Below, in pieces: positions 8,920 to 17,406 of a stretch of 64,000 bases of DNA. The DNA lies in assembly GCA_965230185.1 (NCBI GenBank), contig OZ245995.1, positions 1,240,001 to 1,304,000 on the forward strand. Reading direction: 5' to 3'. The notes under the pieces are model-generated. The model did not search any database and was not told the DNA's origin. It was given only the letters and a program-made list of their open reading frames with translations. Position 1 is the first letter of the stretch, and the number at the start of each line of letters is the position of its first letter. Position numbers and translations under genes: made by a program. This DNA comes from Motiliproteus sp965230185 (GTDB lineage Bacteria > Pseudomonadota > Gammaproteobacteria > Pseudomonadales > Balneatricaceae).

Positions 8920-10251
8920 TTGAGACACTGGATTGCCTTTATTGCGCTACTGCTGACAGGCTTCAGCAACTGGAGTCAGGCCGCCGAGGTCAGGAATGTG
9001 CGACTCTGGCTGGCACCGGATCATACCCGGCTGGTGTTCGATCTGTCGGCGCCGGTGAGACACAAGCTGTTCACCCTCAGCAACCCCCGGCGTATTGTGC
9101 TGGATATCCCCGACAGTTCCATGAAGGCGTCGCTTCGAAAACTCACCCTGAAAGGCAGCCCGGTAACTCGTATTCGCTCCGGTAAACGTAATGGCGATGA
9201 TCTGAGGGTGGTGCTGGATCTTAATGCTCAGATTCAGCCCCGTAGTTTCGAGCTGAAACCTAATGATCAGTATGGTCACAGGCTGGTGGTCGACCTGGTG
9301 AAGTCGGGGCAGGCCAGAAAGAAAACCCTGACCAGCTCGGTGGCGGCGAAAAAGCGGGATGAGCGGCGGGATATCCTGATCGCTATCGATGCAGGCCATG
9401 GTGGAGAGGACCCCGGAGCTATCGGTCCCGGTGGGGTGCGGGAGAAACAGGTCGTACTGTCCATCGCTAAAGAACTGGCCCGACTACTGAAAAAAGAAAA
9501 GGGTTTTAAGCCGATACTGATCCGCAGCGGCGATTATTATGTGCCGCTGAGAAAGCGTACCCGCACCGCCCGGGCTAAACAGGCGGACCTGTTTGTCTCC
9601 ATTCATGCCGATGCCTTTAAGAATCCACGGGCTCGGGGAGCCTCGGTCTGGGCTCTGTCCCAGCGCGGTGCCTCCGGTGAAATGGGCCGCTGGCTGGCGG
9701 GGCGGGAGAACAATACCGACCTGGTAGGGGGCGTCGGTACTCTCAGTCTTGGCGATAAAAATGATGTGCTGGCGGAGGTGTTGCTGGATATGTCGATGAC
9801 CGCCAGTCTCCGTGACAGCCGGGAGATTGGCGGTTATGTACTGAAGAATATCGGTCGTATCGCTCATCTGCATAAGCGCCAGGTGCAGCATGCCGGCTTT
9901 GTGGTACTGAAGTCGCCGGATGTGCCTTCGATTCTGGTGGAGACCGGCTTTATCTCCAATCCCGGCGAAGCCCGTAAGCTGAAAACACGCAGTCATCAGC
10001 TGAAACTGGCGAAGGCGGTATTTAACGGTATCCGTCAGCACTTCACCCGCAAACCGCCGGCGATGAGCTGGCTGGCATGGAAAAAGCACGGTGGCGTGAA
10101 TCCGTCAGCCCGTTATAAGGTGGTTGCCGGTGATACGCTGTCGATGATTGCCAGTCGTAATGGCGTATCTCTGGGGCAGCTGAAAAAAGCCAATAAGCTG
10201 AAATCCGACAGGATCAGGATTGGTCAGGTACTCCGAATCCCGACATCCTGA
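8920..10251 (+). CDS. amiB: N-acetylmuramoyl-L-alanine amidase with AMIN and LysM domains (AmiB/AmiC type)
   Basis: Periplasmic zinc amidase that cleaves septal peptidoglycan at division. A signal peptide ends near SNWSQA|AEV. An AMIN domain follows (about residues 24-130), then Amidase_3 (about 148-375) with zinc ligands in AIDAGHGGEDPGA (His), REKQVVLSIAKELA (Glu) and FVSIHADAF (His), the long regulatory-helix insert after NTDLVGGV, and the catalytic Glu in ILVETGFISN. A C-terminal LysM repeat (about 396-441: YKVVAGDTLSMIASRNG ... IRIGQVLRIP) anchors it to glycan. The start is TTG at 8920; no ATG precedes the hydrophobic core. At 443 residues this fits the AmiB/AmiC type with LysM. Confidence 0.95.
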   Translation: MRHWIAFIALLLTGFSNWSQAAEVRNVRLWLAPDHTRLVFDLSAPVRHKLFTLSNPRRIVLDIPDSSMKASLRKLTLKGSPVTRIRSGKRNGDDLRVVLDLNAQIQPRSFELKPNDQYGHRLVVDLVKSGQARKKTLTSSVAAKKRDERRDILIAIDAGHGGEDPGAIGPGGVREKQVVLSIAKELARLLKKEKGFKPILIRSGDYYVPLRKRTRTARAKQADLFVSIHADAFKNPRARGASVWALSQRGASGEMGRWLAGRENNTDLVGGVGTLSLGDKNDVLAEVLLDMSMTASLRDSREIGGYVLKNIGRIAHLHKRQVQHAGFVVLKSPDVPSILVETGFISNPGEARKLKTRSHQLKLAKAVFNGIRQHFTRKPPAMSWLAWKKHGGVNPSARYKVVAGDTLSMIASRNGVSLGQLKKANKLKSDRIRIGQVLRIPTS

Positions 10252-10312
10252 TAAGCTGTCCTGAATGTAGCTCTGGTCCCCCTCTTTAAGAAAGAACTTC
10301 TGCGACTGACTG

Positions 10313-12199
10313 ATGAATCGTATTGAACTGTTAACGCCGCGGCTGGCCAACCAGATCGCCGCCGGCGAGGTTGTTGAACGCCCGGCTTCGGTGGTGAAAG
10401 AACTGCTGGAAAACAGCCTGGATGCGGGCTCCAGCCGTATCGATCTGGATATCGAGAAAGGTGGTGTCAAACTGATCCGACTGCGCGACAACGGCGCCGG
10501 TATTCTTAAGGAGGATCTGGCGCTGGCGCTGAGCCGCCATGCTACCAGCAAGATAAAAATACTTGATGATCTGGAGGCGGTGGCGACCCTGGGATTTCGT
10601 GGCGAGGCGCTGGCCAGTATCAGCTCGGTTTCCCGCCTGACTCTGACGTCGCTGGCGGAAGGTCAGGATAACGGCTGGCAGGTGGCCAGTGAGGGCCGGG
10701 AAATGCAGGCGGTGGTGACACCGGCGGCCCATCCGCAGGGCACCACGGTGGAGGTGCGTGATCTGTTCTTCAACACTCCGGCCCGCCGAAAATTTCTACG
10801 CACCGAAAAAACCGAATTCAACCATCTCGAAGAGGTGGTCAAACGCATCGGCCTCAGTCGCTTCGACGTAGCGCTGTCGCTGCGCCATAACGGCCGGGTG
10901 ATACAGCAGTTGCGTCCGGCCGCTACTCAGGTCGAGCAGGAACGGCGGGTGGCTGCTATCTGTGGCGCCCCCTTTATGGAGAACGCTATCGCTCTCGATG
11001 TGGAAGCGTCGGGGCTGAGGCTCTGGGGATGGGTCGGGTTGCCGACCTATTCCCGCAGCCAGGCTGATATGCAGTACTTTTTCGTTAACGGTCGGGCCAT
11101 CCGTGACAAGCTGGTGGCTCATGCGGTCAGACAGGCGTACCGGGATGTGCTCTACAACGGTCGCCATCCGACCTTTGTGCTCTATCTGGAGCTGAATCCG
11201 GCTGATGTGGATGTTAACGTGCATCCTACCAAGCACGAAGTGCGTTTTCGGGACGGGCGGCTGGTCCATGATTTCCTGTTCAGGACTCTGCATCGCGGTC
11301 TGGCCGAGGTCAGTCCGGCCGATCAGCTGGCACCGACCGCTATGCAGCCGTCGCCTGCACCGGCTGTGGCCGGGGTTGAAGCCGGTGAGTTCCGGGGCCA
11401 GGAGGCGATGGCGTTCCGGCCACAGGCTGACCGACCCGCCGCTGGTCAGGTCCGTGAGCAGATCAGTGCCTACGCCAGCCTTCATCCGCAGCCGTCTGCA
11501 GGAGCTGTACCCGCCGCCTCGCCGTCGTTCGGTGTCGCTGCCGGTGGCGTTGCCGCATCTGTTGCCGGTTACGGCGGTCTGGCCGAAGCCGGTGCTGAGC
11601 CCGACAGCAGTGAAGCGCCGCCGCTGGGCTATGCGCTGGCGCAGTTGCACGGAATATATATTCTCTCCCAGAATCAGCAGGGGCTGGTGCTGGTGGATAT
11701 GCATGCCGCCCATGAGCGAATTGTCTACGAACGGCTGAAGCAGGCGTACGCCGATGAGGGGGTGCGGTCTCAGCCCCTGCTGGTGCCGCTTTCCATGGCG
11801 GTCAGTCAGCGGGAAGCGGATTGCGCAGAATCTTCCGCCGACCAGTTTTCCCGGCTGGGATTCGGATTCTCCCGGATGGGGGCTGAAACCCTGGTGGTAC
11901 GGGAGGTGCCGGCGCTGTTAAAGGACGGAGATATCGAGCAACTGGTTCGGGATGTGGTTTCCGATATTCTGGCACAGGGCAGCAGTGACCGTATTCAGGC
12001 GCAGCAGAACAGCCTGCTGGCCACCATGGCCTGCCACGGTTCGGTGCGGGCGAACAGGCAGCTGACGGTGCCGGAGATGAATGGGCTGTTGCGGGATATG
12101 GAAAGTACCGAGCGCAGTGGTCAGTGCAATCATGGCCGCCCCACCTGGACCCAGCTGGATATGAATGCTCTCGATAAGCTGTTTCTGAGGGGGCAGTGA
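10313..12199 (+). CDS. mutL: DNA mismatch repair protein MutL
   Basis: Mismatch-repair matchmaker that couples MutS recognition to strand removal. The N-terminal GHKL ATPase shows the family signatures IAAGEVVERPASVVKEL, LRDNGAGI, RHATSKI and GFRGEALASI; the DVNVHPTKHEVRF block closes the ATPase region. A Pro/Ala-rich linker (about residues 340-440) leads to the dimerisation domain. That domain carries DMHAAHERIVYERLK, the form of the DQHA(X)2E(X)4E metal site found in endonuclease-proficient MutL proteins, and CNHGRPTW near the C-terminus. 628 residues. Its stop shares one base with the miaA start (TGATG). Confidence 0.97.
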   Translation: MNRIELLTPRLANQIAAGEVVERPASVVKELLENSLDAGSSRIDLDIEKGGVKLIRLRDNGAGILKEDLALALSRHATSKIKILDDLEAVATLGFRGEALASISSVSRLTLTSLAEGQDNGWQVASEGREMQAVVTPAAHPQGTTVEVRDLFFNTPARRKFLRTEKTEFNHLEEVVKRIGLSRFDVALSLRHNGRVIQQLRPAATQVEQERRVAAICGAPFMENAIALDVEASGLRLWGWVGLPTYSRSQADMQYFFVNGRAIRDKLVAHAVRQAYRDVLYNGRHPTFVLYLELNPADVDVNVHPTKHEVRFRDGRLVHDFLFRTLHRGLAEVSPADQLAPTAMQPSPAPAVAGVEAGEFRGQEAMAFRPQADRPAAGQVREQISAYASLHPQPSAGAVPAASPSFGVAAGGVAASVAGYGGLAEAGAEPDSSEAPPLGYALAQLHGIYILSQNQQGLVLVDMHAAHERIVYERLKQAYADEGVRSQPLLVPLSMAVSQREADCAESSADQFSRLGFGFSRMGAETLVVREVPALLKDGDIEQLVRDVVSDILAQGSSDRIQAQQNSLLATMACHGSVRANRQLTVPEMNGLLRDMESTERSGQCNHGRPTWTQLDMNALDKLFLRGQ

Positions 12200-13146
12200 T
12201 GGAGACCCGTTCCGGCCAGCCGCTGGTTATCTGTCTGATGGGCGCTACGGCAGTGGGTAAGACAGAGCTGGCCATTGCCCTCACCGAGCGTTTACCCTGC
12301 GAGCTGATCAGCGTTGATTCCGCGCTGATCTACCGGGGGATGGATATCGGCACCGCCAAACCTTCGAAGGAGGAGCTGGCACGGGCGCCGCACCGGCTGA
12401 TCGATATCCGCGATCCGGCGGAGAGCTACTCCGCCGCGGAGTTTCGCGCTGACGCCCTTCGGGAAATTGACGCCATCCATCACCAGGGGCGGATGCCGGT
12501 GCTGGTAGGCGGTACCATGCTTTATTACAAAGCGTTGCTGCAGGGCCTGGCGGAACTGCCGGCTGCCGATGAAGCGGTAAGAGCCAGGCTTTTATCGGAC
12601 GCTCAGCGGCTGGGTTGGGAGCATCTGCACCAGCGACTGCAAAAGGTGGATCCGGTATCTGCGGAGCGTATCCACCCGAACGACCCTCAGCGTCTGCAGC
12701 GGGCTCTGGAGGTCTGGGAAATTACCGGTCGCTCACTGACCGAGCTCTGGCAGGAGCAGCAGCGTCAGCAGCAACTGCCCTTTGAGGTACTGCAACTGGC
12801 GGTGGAGCGGGAAGACCGGGCAGAGCTGCATCGGCGCATTGAGCGGCGTTTCCGACTGATGCTGGAGGCCGGATTTGAAGAGGAAGTTCGCCGCCTCTAT
12901 GAGCGGGGGGATCTGCATAAAGGCTTGCCGTCAATCCGTTGCGTGGGCTATCGTCAGATGTGGGAGTATTTTGACGGCGATTATGATTACGAAGAGATGA
13001 TTTGCCGTGGTATTATCTCCACCCGCCAGCTGGCCAAGCGTCAACTGACCTGGCTCAGAGGCTGGAAAGACCTGTACAGATTAAATGCAGAATCCGTTAA
13101 TTTAACGGAGGATGCCTTGAAAATAGTTGATCGCTCCCTTATATAG
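12199..13146 (+). CDS. miaA: tRNA dimethylallyltransferase MiaA
   Basis: Transfers a dimethylallyl group to A37 of tRNAs that read UNN codons. It has a P-loop (MGATAVGKTELAIAL), the substrate-binding block ISVDSALIYRGMDIGTAKPS, PHRLIDIRDPAESYSAAEF, VGGTMLYYKALLQGL, and C-terminal YRQMWEYFDG and TRQLAKRQLTWLRG. The start is ATG 12199, overlapping the mutL TGA by one base; GTG 12196 would add one residue. 315 residues. The 3' end contains the likely hfq promoter, as is also known in enterobacteria. Confidence 0.97.
   Translation: METRSGQPLVICLMGATAVGKTELAIALTERLPCELISVDSALIYRGMDIGTAKPSKEELARAPHRLIDIRDPAESYSAAEFRADALREIDAIHHQGRMPVLVGGTMLYYKALLQGLAELPAADEAVRARLLSDAQRLGWEHLHQRLQKVDPVSAERIHPNDPQRLQRALEVWEITGRSLTELWQEQQRQQQLPFEVLQLAVEREDRAELHRRIERRFRLMLEAGFEEEVRRLYERGDLHKGLPSIRCVGYRQMWEYFDGDYDYEEMICRGIISTRQLAKRQLTWLRGWKDLYRLNAESVNLTEDALKIVDRSLI
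13117..13145 (+). promoter_or_regulatory. sigma70-type promoter for hfq inside the end of miaA
   Basis: TTGAAA (13117-13122) and TATATA (13140-13145) are separated by exactly 17 bp and lie over the last codons of miaA, about 160 nt ahead of the hfq start. A separate hfq promoter within miaA is established in E. coli; here the assignment rests on the hexamers and spacing only. Confidence 0.6.
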
Positions 13147-13181
13147 GGTTCAAGGGTGCACGAGAAACGCCGGAACGCCTT

Positions 13182-13211
13182 GTTGTTCAAACAACTACGA
13201 ATTTGTTGTTT
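13182..13211 (+). promoter_or_regulatory. two mutually exclusive stems in the hfq leader
   Basis: The segment AAACAAC (13189-13195) can pair with GTTGTTT downstream (13205-13211, 9-nt loop, 7 bp). Its ACAAC part (13191-13195) can instead pair with GTTGT just upstream (13182-13186, 4-nt loop TCAA). The leader from 13146 to 13303 holds no other gene. Hfq binding to its own leader is known in E. coli, so a regulatory role is possible but not shown. Confidence 0.35.
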
Positions 13212-13303
13212 ATTGACGATTGAGTGAGCAGGCGCCAGATCGAATCGCCGTACAGAATAGATTCTTAACAATAACGCTTACCAGTGCTTCTAAGGAGTGC
13301 ATA

Positions 13304-13543
13304 ATGTCAAAAGGGCAAACATTACAAGACCCTTATTTAAATGTTTTACGTAAGGAAAGAGTTCCCGTTTCCATCTTTCTGGTGAACGGAATTAAACTCC
13401 AGGGACAGATCGAGTCGTTCGATCAGTTCGTTATTCTGCTGAAAAACACCGTCAGCCAGATGGTGTACAAGCATGCCATTTCCACTGTAGTACCTTCTCG
13501 CCCTGTCAAAACTCCGGTTGTCGCGCCAGAAGGTGAGTCCTGA
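13304..13543 (+). CDS. hfq: RNA chaperone Hfq
   Basis: Sm-like hexameric RNA chaperone that pairs small RNAs with mRNAs. The start is ATG 13304 (MSKGQTLQDPYLN) with TAAGGAGTG 8 nt upstream; an in-frame extension to 13220 has no similarity to Hfq and is rejected. Sm1 (VPVSIFLVNGIKLQGQIESF) and Sm2 (MVYKHAISTVVPSRPV) with the Tyr-Lys-His of the RNA pocket are intact, as is the proximal-face Gln8. At 79 residues the C-terminal tail is short, as in Pseudomonas rather than E. coli. It is followed at 13 nt by hflX. Confidence 0.98.
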   Translation: MSKGQTLQDPYLNVLRKERVPVSIFLVNGIKLQGQIESFDQFVILLKNTVSQMVYKHAISTVVPSRPVKTPVVAPEGES

Positions 13544-13556
13544 CCGAGGTTGATCG

Positions 13557-14852
13557 TTGTTTTTCGAGCGGCCTGAATCAGGCGAAATAGCTGTACTGGT
13601 CCATCTGGACCTGGCCAACGAAGAAGACCGGGAAGACCCAAAAGAGTTTGAAGAGCTGGCCTTGTCCGCGGGAGCGGACCCGGTCACTCTGGTTTCGGGC
13701 TCCCGTAGTGGTCCCAGCCCCAAATTCTTTGTGGGCGAGGGTAAGGTCGCTGAAATTGCCGAACTGGTGCGCTTTCATAAAGCCGAGCTGGTGCTGTTTA
13801 ACCATGCGCTGTCTCCGGCTCAGGAGCGTAATCTGGAGCAGGAACTGCACTGTCGGGTGCTGGATCGCACCGGTCTGATTCTGGATATCTTTGCCCAGCG
13901 GGCCCGTACTTACGAAGGTAAGCTGCAGGTTGAGCTGGCTCAGCTTGAACACATGTCCACGCGGCTGGTTCGTGGCTGGACCCACCTGGAGCGTCAGAAA
14001 GGGGGGATCGGTCTGCGTGGGCCGGGTGAAACCCAGCTGGAAACCGACCGCCGTCTGCTGCGCGCCCGGATTAAGTCCATCCTGCGTCGCCTTAATAAGG
14101 TCCGCAAGCAGCGTGACCAGGGGCGCCGCTCACGTAAGCGAGCAGAGGTGCCGACATTGTCGCTGGTGGGGTACACCAACGCCGGCAAATCCACGTTGTT
14201 TAATCGTCTGACCAATTCCGAGGTTTATGCAGCCGATCAGCTGTTTGCGACCCTGGATCCGACCCTGAGGCGACTGGAGCTCAGTGACGTGGGGCCGGTT
14301 ATTCTGGCCGATACTGTAGGCTTTATTCGTCACCTGCCTCACAAACTGGTGGAGGCCTTTCGCGCTACTCTGCAGGAGACCAGTGAAGCAAATCTGCTGC
14401 TTCATGTGATCGATGCCGATTCCGATGAGCGGCTGGAAAATGTCGATCAGGTTCAGGCGGTGCTGGAGGAAATCGGCGCTGAAACAATCCCGGCACTTGA
14501 GGTCTACAATAAGATTGACCTGATGGCCGGGGTTAAGCCCCGTATCGACAGGGATGACGATGGTAAGCCGGTTCGGGTCTGGATGTCGGCCCACAGTGGG
14601 GCGGGGGTTGAGTTGCTGCTGGAAGCGATAACGGAACTGGTGGGCACAGAGATTGTCCATCGTTGGCTGAAAATAGAACCTCGCGAAGGTCTGTTCCGTT
14701 CACAGCTGTATGCCCAGGGGGCAGTGCTGAATGAGCGTTCAGACGAGTGGGGTAACATGGAGCTGGAAGTTAGGCTGCAGAAGCGTGATTTCCTGCAACT
14801 GCTGAGTCGGGTGGGAATTGCGCCCGACCGCTATATCAAGGCTGCGCATTAG
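13557..14852 (+). CDS. hflX: ribosome-splitting GTPase HflX
   Basis: GTPase that rescues stalled 70S ribosomes, notably after heat stress. The N-terminal HflX domain (SAGADPVTLVSGSR, FFVGEGKVAEIAEL, LSPAQERNLEQELHCRVLDR) and a helical linker (GPGETQLETDRRLLRARI) lead to the G domain with G1 (VGYTNAGKSTLFN), G3 (DTVGFIRHLPHKLVEAF) and G4 (YNKIDL). The start is TTG at 13557 (MFFERPESG), the position where relatives begin; no better start is available. 431 residues. It sits between hfq and hflK as in the classic hfq-hflX-hflK-hflC operon. Confidence 0.96.
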   Translation: MFFERPESGEIAVLVHLDLANEEDREDPKEFEELALSAGADPVTLVSGSRSGPSPKFFVGEGKVAEIAELVRFHKAELVLFNHALSPAQERNLEQELHCRVLDRTGLILDIFAQRARTYEGKLQVELAQLEHMSTRLVRGWTHLERQKGGIGLRGPGETQLETDRRLLRARIKSILRRLNKVRKQRDQGRRSRKRAEVPTLSLVGYTNAGKSTLFNRLTNSEVYAADQLFATLDPTLRRLELSDVGPVILADTVGFIRHLPHKLVEAFRATLQETSEANLLLHVIDADSDERLENVDQVQAVLEEIGAETIPALEVYNKIDLMAGVKPRIDRDDDGKPVRVWMSAHSGAGVELLLEAITELVGTEIVHRWLKIEPREGLFRSQLYAQGAVLNERSDEWGNMELEVRLQKRDFLQLLSRVGIAPDRYIKAAH

Positions 14853-14930
14853 TATCGACTTCCCTTGCAAGGCAGGGGGTGGCTACCTACAATCGCAGGC
14901 ACTTGCAACGTATTGATAACGGAGACTGTT

Positions 14931-16112
14931 ATGGCCTGGAATGAACCGGGTGGAAACGGAAATAATCAGGATCCCTGGAGTGGTGGTGGTCGCGGAGGCG
15001 GCAACCGGGGTGACAATCAGGGGCCGCCTGATCTTGATGAAGCACTGAAGAAACTGCAGGAGAAGATGAATGGCATCTTCGGTGGCGGTGGTGGCAGTAA
15101 GCCGTCAGGATCCGGTAAAGGCAGTTCCGTCGGTGTCGGCTTTATTCTGCTGCTGGCCGGTGTGGTGCTGGCGGGCTGGGTGCTGATGGGCTTTTATACC
15201 GTCAACGAACAGGATCGCGTGGTTATTCTGCGACTCGGTAAGTATCAGGATACCGTGCAGCCGGGTCTGCGCTGGAATCCGTTGCTGATCGACGAGCGCT
15301 CCCAGGTGAATGTCACCCGGGTTGAGTCCAAAGACCACCGGGCGCTGATGCTGACCGAAGATGAGAACATCGTCGATGTGGCGCTTAAGGTTCAGTATAA
15401 GATCTCCGATCCGAAGGCTTACATTCTGCAGGTGCGGGATCCGGAATCGAGTCTCGCTCATGCCACCGAGAGTGCGCTGCGTCACGTGGTCGGTACCTCG
15501 GAAATGCACTTCGTCCTGACCGAAGGTCGGGCAACCCTGGGGGCCCAGGTTCAGGATCGTCTGCAGCGTTATATGGACGATTACGGCACCGGTCTGCTGA
15601 TCTCCAAGGTCAACATCGAATCCACTTCGGCGCCCACTCAGGTGCAGGCGGCATTCGATGACGTGATCAAGGCGCGAGAGGATGAGCAGCGGGTTAAGAA
15701 CGAAGCTGAGTCCTATGCCAACGGCATCGTTCCGGAAGCGCGTGGTCAGTCGCAGCGCCTGCTGGAAGAGGCCAACGCTTACCGTGAAGAGGTGATCGCC
15801 AGATCTGAGGGTGAGGCCAACCGCTTCCTGCAGCTGCTGGCTGAGTATCAGCGAGCACCTGAAGTGACCCGTGAACGGATGTATCTGGATGCAGTCGAAA
15901 ATGTTATGTCCAGCTCCACTAAGGTGCTGATGGATGTTAAGGGCGGCAACAATATGATGTACCTGCCGCTGGATAAGATCGTCGGCAGCAACACTGCCGG
16001 TCGTTTCATCGGTCCCGACCAGCGTCTGGACGATGCCTCGGTTCAGGATGTCGCCGATGAGGTGATTGAGCGCCTGCGTCGTCGTCAGTCCGCCAGAAGA
16101 GAGGAGCGTTGA
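14931..16112 (+). CDS. hflK: FtsH protease modulator HflK
   Basis: Membrane SPFH/prohibitin-domain protein that with HflC cages the FtsH protease. The Gly/Asn-rich N-terminus (MAWNEPGGNGNNQDPWSGG) is typical. One membrane segment (about residues 68-88, VGFILLLAGVVLAGWVLMGF) is followed by the SPFH domain (YTVNEQDRVVILRLGKY, SKDHRALMLTEDENIVDV) and a coiled coil (about 245-310). The start is ATG 14931; the longer ORF from 14865 does not match the family. 393 residues. It is one nucleotide from hflC. Confidence 0.96.
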   Translation: MAWNEPGGNGNNQDPWSGGGRGGGNRGDNQGPPDLDEALKKLQEKMNGIFGGGGGSKPSGSGKGSSVGVGFILLLAGVVLAGWVLMGFYTVNEQDRVVILRLGKYQDTVQPGLRWNPLLIDERSQVNVTRVESKDHRALMLTEDENIVDVALKVQYKISDPKAYILQVRDPESSLAHATESALRHVVGTSEMHFVLTEGRATLGAQVQDRLQRYMDDYGTGLLISKVNIESTSAPTQVQAAFDDVIKAREDEQRVKNEAESYANGIVPEARGQSQRLLEEANAYREEVIARSEGEANRFLQLLAEYQRAPEVTRERMYLDAVENVMSSSTKVLMDVKGGNNMMYLPLDKIVGSNTAGRFIGPDQRLDDASVQDVADEVIERLRRRQSARREER

Positions 16113-16113
16113 T

Positions 16114-16986
16114 ATGAGCGCCAGAGCATTTGCAATTCTCGCCGGTCTTCTGTTTGTGCTGATCATCGGCTCCAAGTCACTTTATATCGTCAAGCAGACA
16201 GAGCGGGCGATTCTGTTGCAGTTCGGTGAGGTGGTGGATCCGGATGTGGGTCCCGGTCTGCACTTTATGATTCCGCTGGTAAACCAGGTTCGTAAGTTTG
16301 ACGGTCGTGTTCAGACCCTGGACGCCCGGCCTCAGGATTACCTGACCCTGGAGAAAAAGCGTCTGATCGTGGATTCGTTCCTGAAGTGGCGGATCTCCAA
16401 TGTTAAGAGCTACTACACCGCGACCTCGGGTGACGAGTTCCGGGCTGGCGATATCATGGCATCCCGGGTTGATACCGGTCTCCGTAACCAGTTTGGTCAG
16501 CGTACCCTGAACGAGGTGGTCTCCGGTGAGCGTGAAGAGCTGATGGTGGAGCTGCGCCAGTCGCTGAGTAAGATCACCGAAGAAGAGCTGGGTATCGAGG
16601 TGATCGATATCCGGGTTAAGCGGATCGATCTGCCGCCGGAAGTCAGTCAGTCGGTATATGATCGGATGCGGGCCGAGCGGGAACGGGAAGCCCGGGAGCT
16701 GCGCTCTAAAGGTAAGGAGCTGGCTGAAGGTATCCGTGCCGATGCCGACCGTCAGAAGACCGTTCTGCTGGCCGAGGCCTTCCGCGAAGCGGAAACCCTG
16801 CGTGGTGAAGGTGACGCCGGTGCGGCTGCTATTTATGCCCGCGCTTACAATAAGGATCCGGAGTTCTACTCCTTCTACCGCAGTCTCGATGCCTATAAGA
16901 GCACCTTTGGCAGCAAAGGGGATGTTATGGTGGTTGAGCCGGACAGCGAGTTCTTCAAGTATCTGAAGAGCGCCACCGGCAACTAG
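16114..16986 (+). CDS. hflC: FtsH protease modulator HflC
   Basis: Partner of HflK in the periplasm-facing complex around FtsH. An N-terminal membrane segment (FAILAGLLFVLIIGSKSLY) is followed by an SPFH domain (VKQTERAILLQFGEV, DVGPGLHFMIPLVNQV, DARPQDYLTLEKKRL) and the helical region with MRAERERE and KGKELAEGIRADADRQ. The start is ATG 16114, just after the hflK TGA (16110-16112), so the two are coupled. The C-terminus YRSLDAYKSTFG is family-typical. 290 residues. A strong terminator follows. Confidence 0.96.
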   Translation: MSARAFAILAGLLFVLIIGSKSLYIVKQTERAILLQFGEVVDPDVGPGLHFMIPLVNQVRKFDGRVQTLDARPQDYLTLEKKRLIVDSFLKWRISNVKSYYTATSGDEFRAGDIMASRVDTGLRNQFGQRTLNEVVSGEREELMVELRQSLSKITEEELGIEVIDIRVKRIDLPPEVSQSVYDRMRAEREREARELRSKGKELAEGIRADADRQKTVLLAEAFREAETLRGEGDAGAAAIYARAYNKDPEFYSFYRSLDAYKSTFGSKGDVMVVEPDSEFFKYLKSATGN

Positions 16987-17017
16987 CGGTCGGTCGCTGA
17001 GAAAGGGGTAACCGGAA

Positions 17018-17051
17018 AGAGCAGGGCTGCAGAAGTCCTGCTCTTTTTTTT
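17018..17051 (+). terminator. Rho-independent terminator after hflC
   Basis: AGAGCAGG (17018-17025) pairs perfectly with CCTGCTCT (17037-17044) around an 11-nt loop and runs into a T tract of eight. It closes the hfq-hflX-hflK-hflC unit. Confidence 0.85.
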
Positions 17052-17083
17052 ACGCCCTCAGCAAAAACGTGTTAGTATTCGTC

Positions 17084-17109
17084 AACCGGGATTTTTCCCG
17101 GTTTTTTTT
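17084..17109 (+). terminator. second hairpin with T tract between hflC and the DUF2065 gene
   Basis: AACCGGG (17084-17090), loop ATTTTT, CCCGGTT (17097-17103), then a run of eight T ending at 17109. It is a complete intrinsic terminator only about 33 nt past the first. It may be a backup terminator, or a 5'-end hairpin or attenuator for the following DUF2065-hisZ-purA unit, since TTAGTAT just upstream (17072-17078) could serve as a -10 element. Confidence 0.7.
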
Positions 17110-17166
17110 GGCTTGCCTGATTCGAAAAAGCAACCTTCTGATCAGGCAGTGCAGCAGGAGAAACAG

Positions 17167-17358
17167 GTGGATTTCTGGCGGGAGTTAGCGATTGCCTTCT
17201 GCCTGATGCTGGTGCTTGAGGGGATGCTTCCCTTTCTGTATCCGCAGCGCTGGCGCAATCTGGCAGAGCAGTTATCGGTGATCGATGACCGGGCGCTGCG
17301 GCTGATCGGTCTGGCCAGTATGCTGACCGGTACCGGGGTGCTGTATCTGATTCACTGA
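17167..17358 (+). CDS. DUF2065 family membrane protein (YjeT-like)
   Basis: Small inner-membrane protein of unknown function, found next to hflC/purA in many gammaproteobacteria. Two hydrophobic segments are visible (LAIAFCLMLVLEGMLPFLYP and LIGLASMLTGTGVLYLI) with the conserved LEG.LPFL.P..WR core between them. I chose GTG 17167, giving 63 residues, because AGGAG lies 6 nt upstream and family members begin directly before the first membrane helix. A TTG at 17113 would add 18 polar residues that overlap nothing conserved and start only 3 nt after a terminator T tract. Confidence 0.8.
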   Translation: MDFWRELAIAFCLMLVLEGMLPFLYPQRWRNLAEQLSVIDDRALRLIGLASMLTGTGVLYLIH

Positions 17359-17406
17359 GTATCCTGAGTTACAGATACTGTTGCTGAACGAGGAGTTCAA
17401 AACACG

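Noticed and set aside
13220..13303. 28-codon N-terminal extension of Hfq
   Set aside because: The conserved protein begins at ATG 13304 with a good ribosome site; the extension lies in the leader with the alternative stems.
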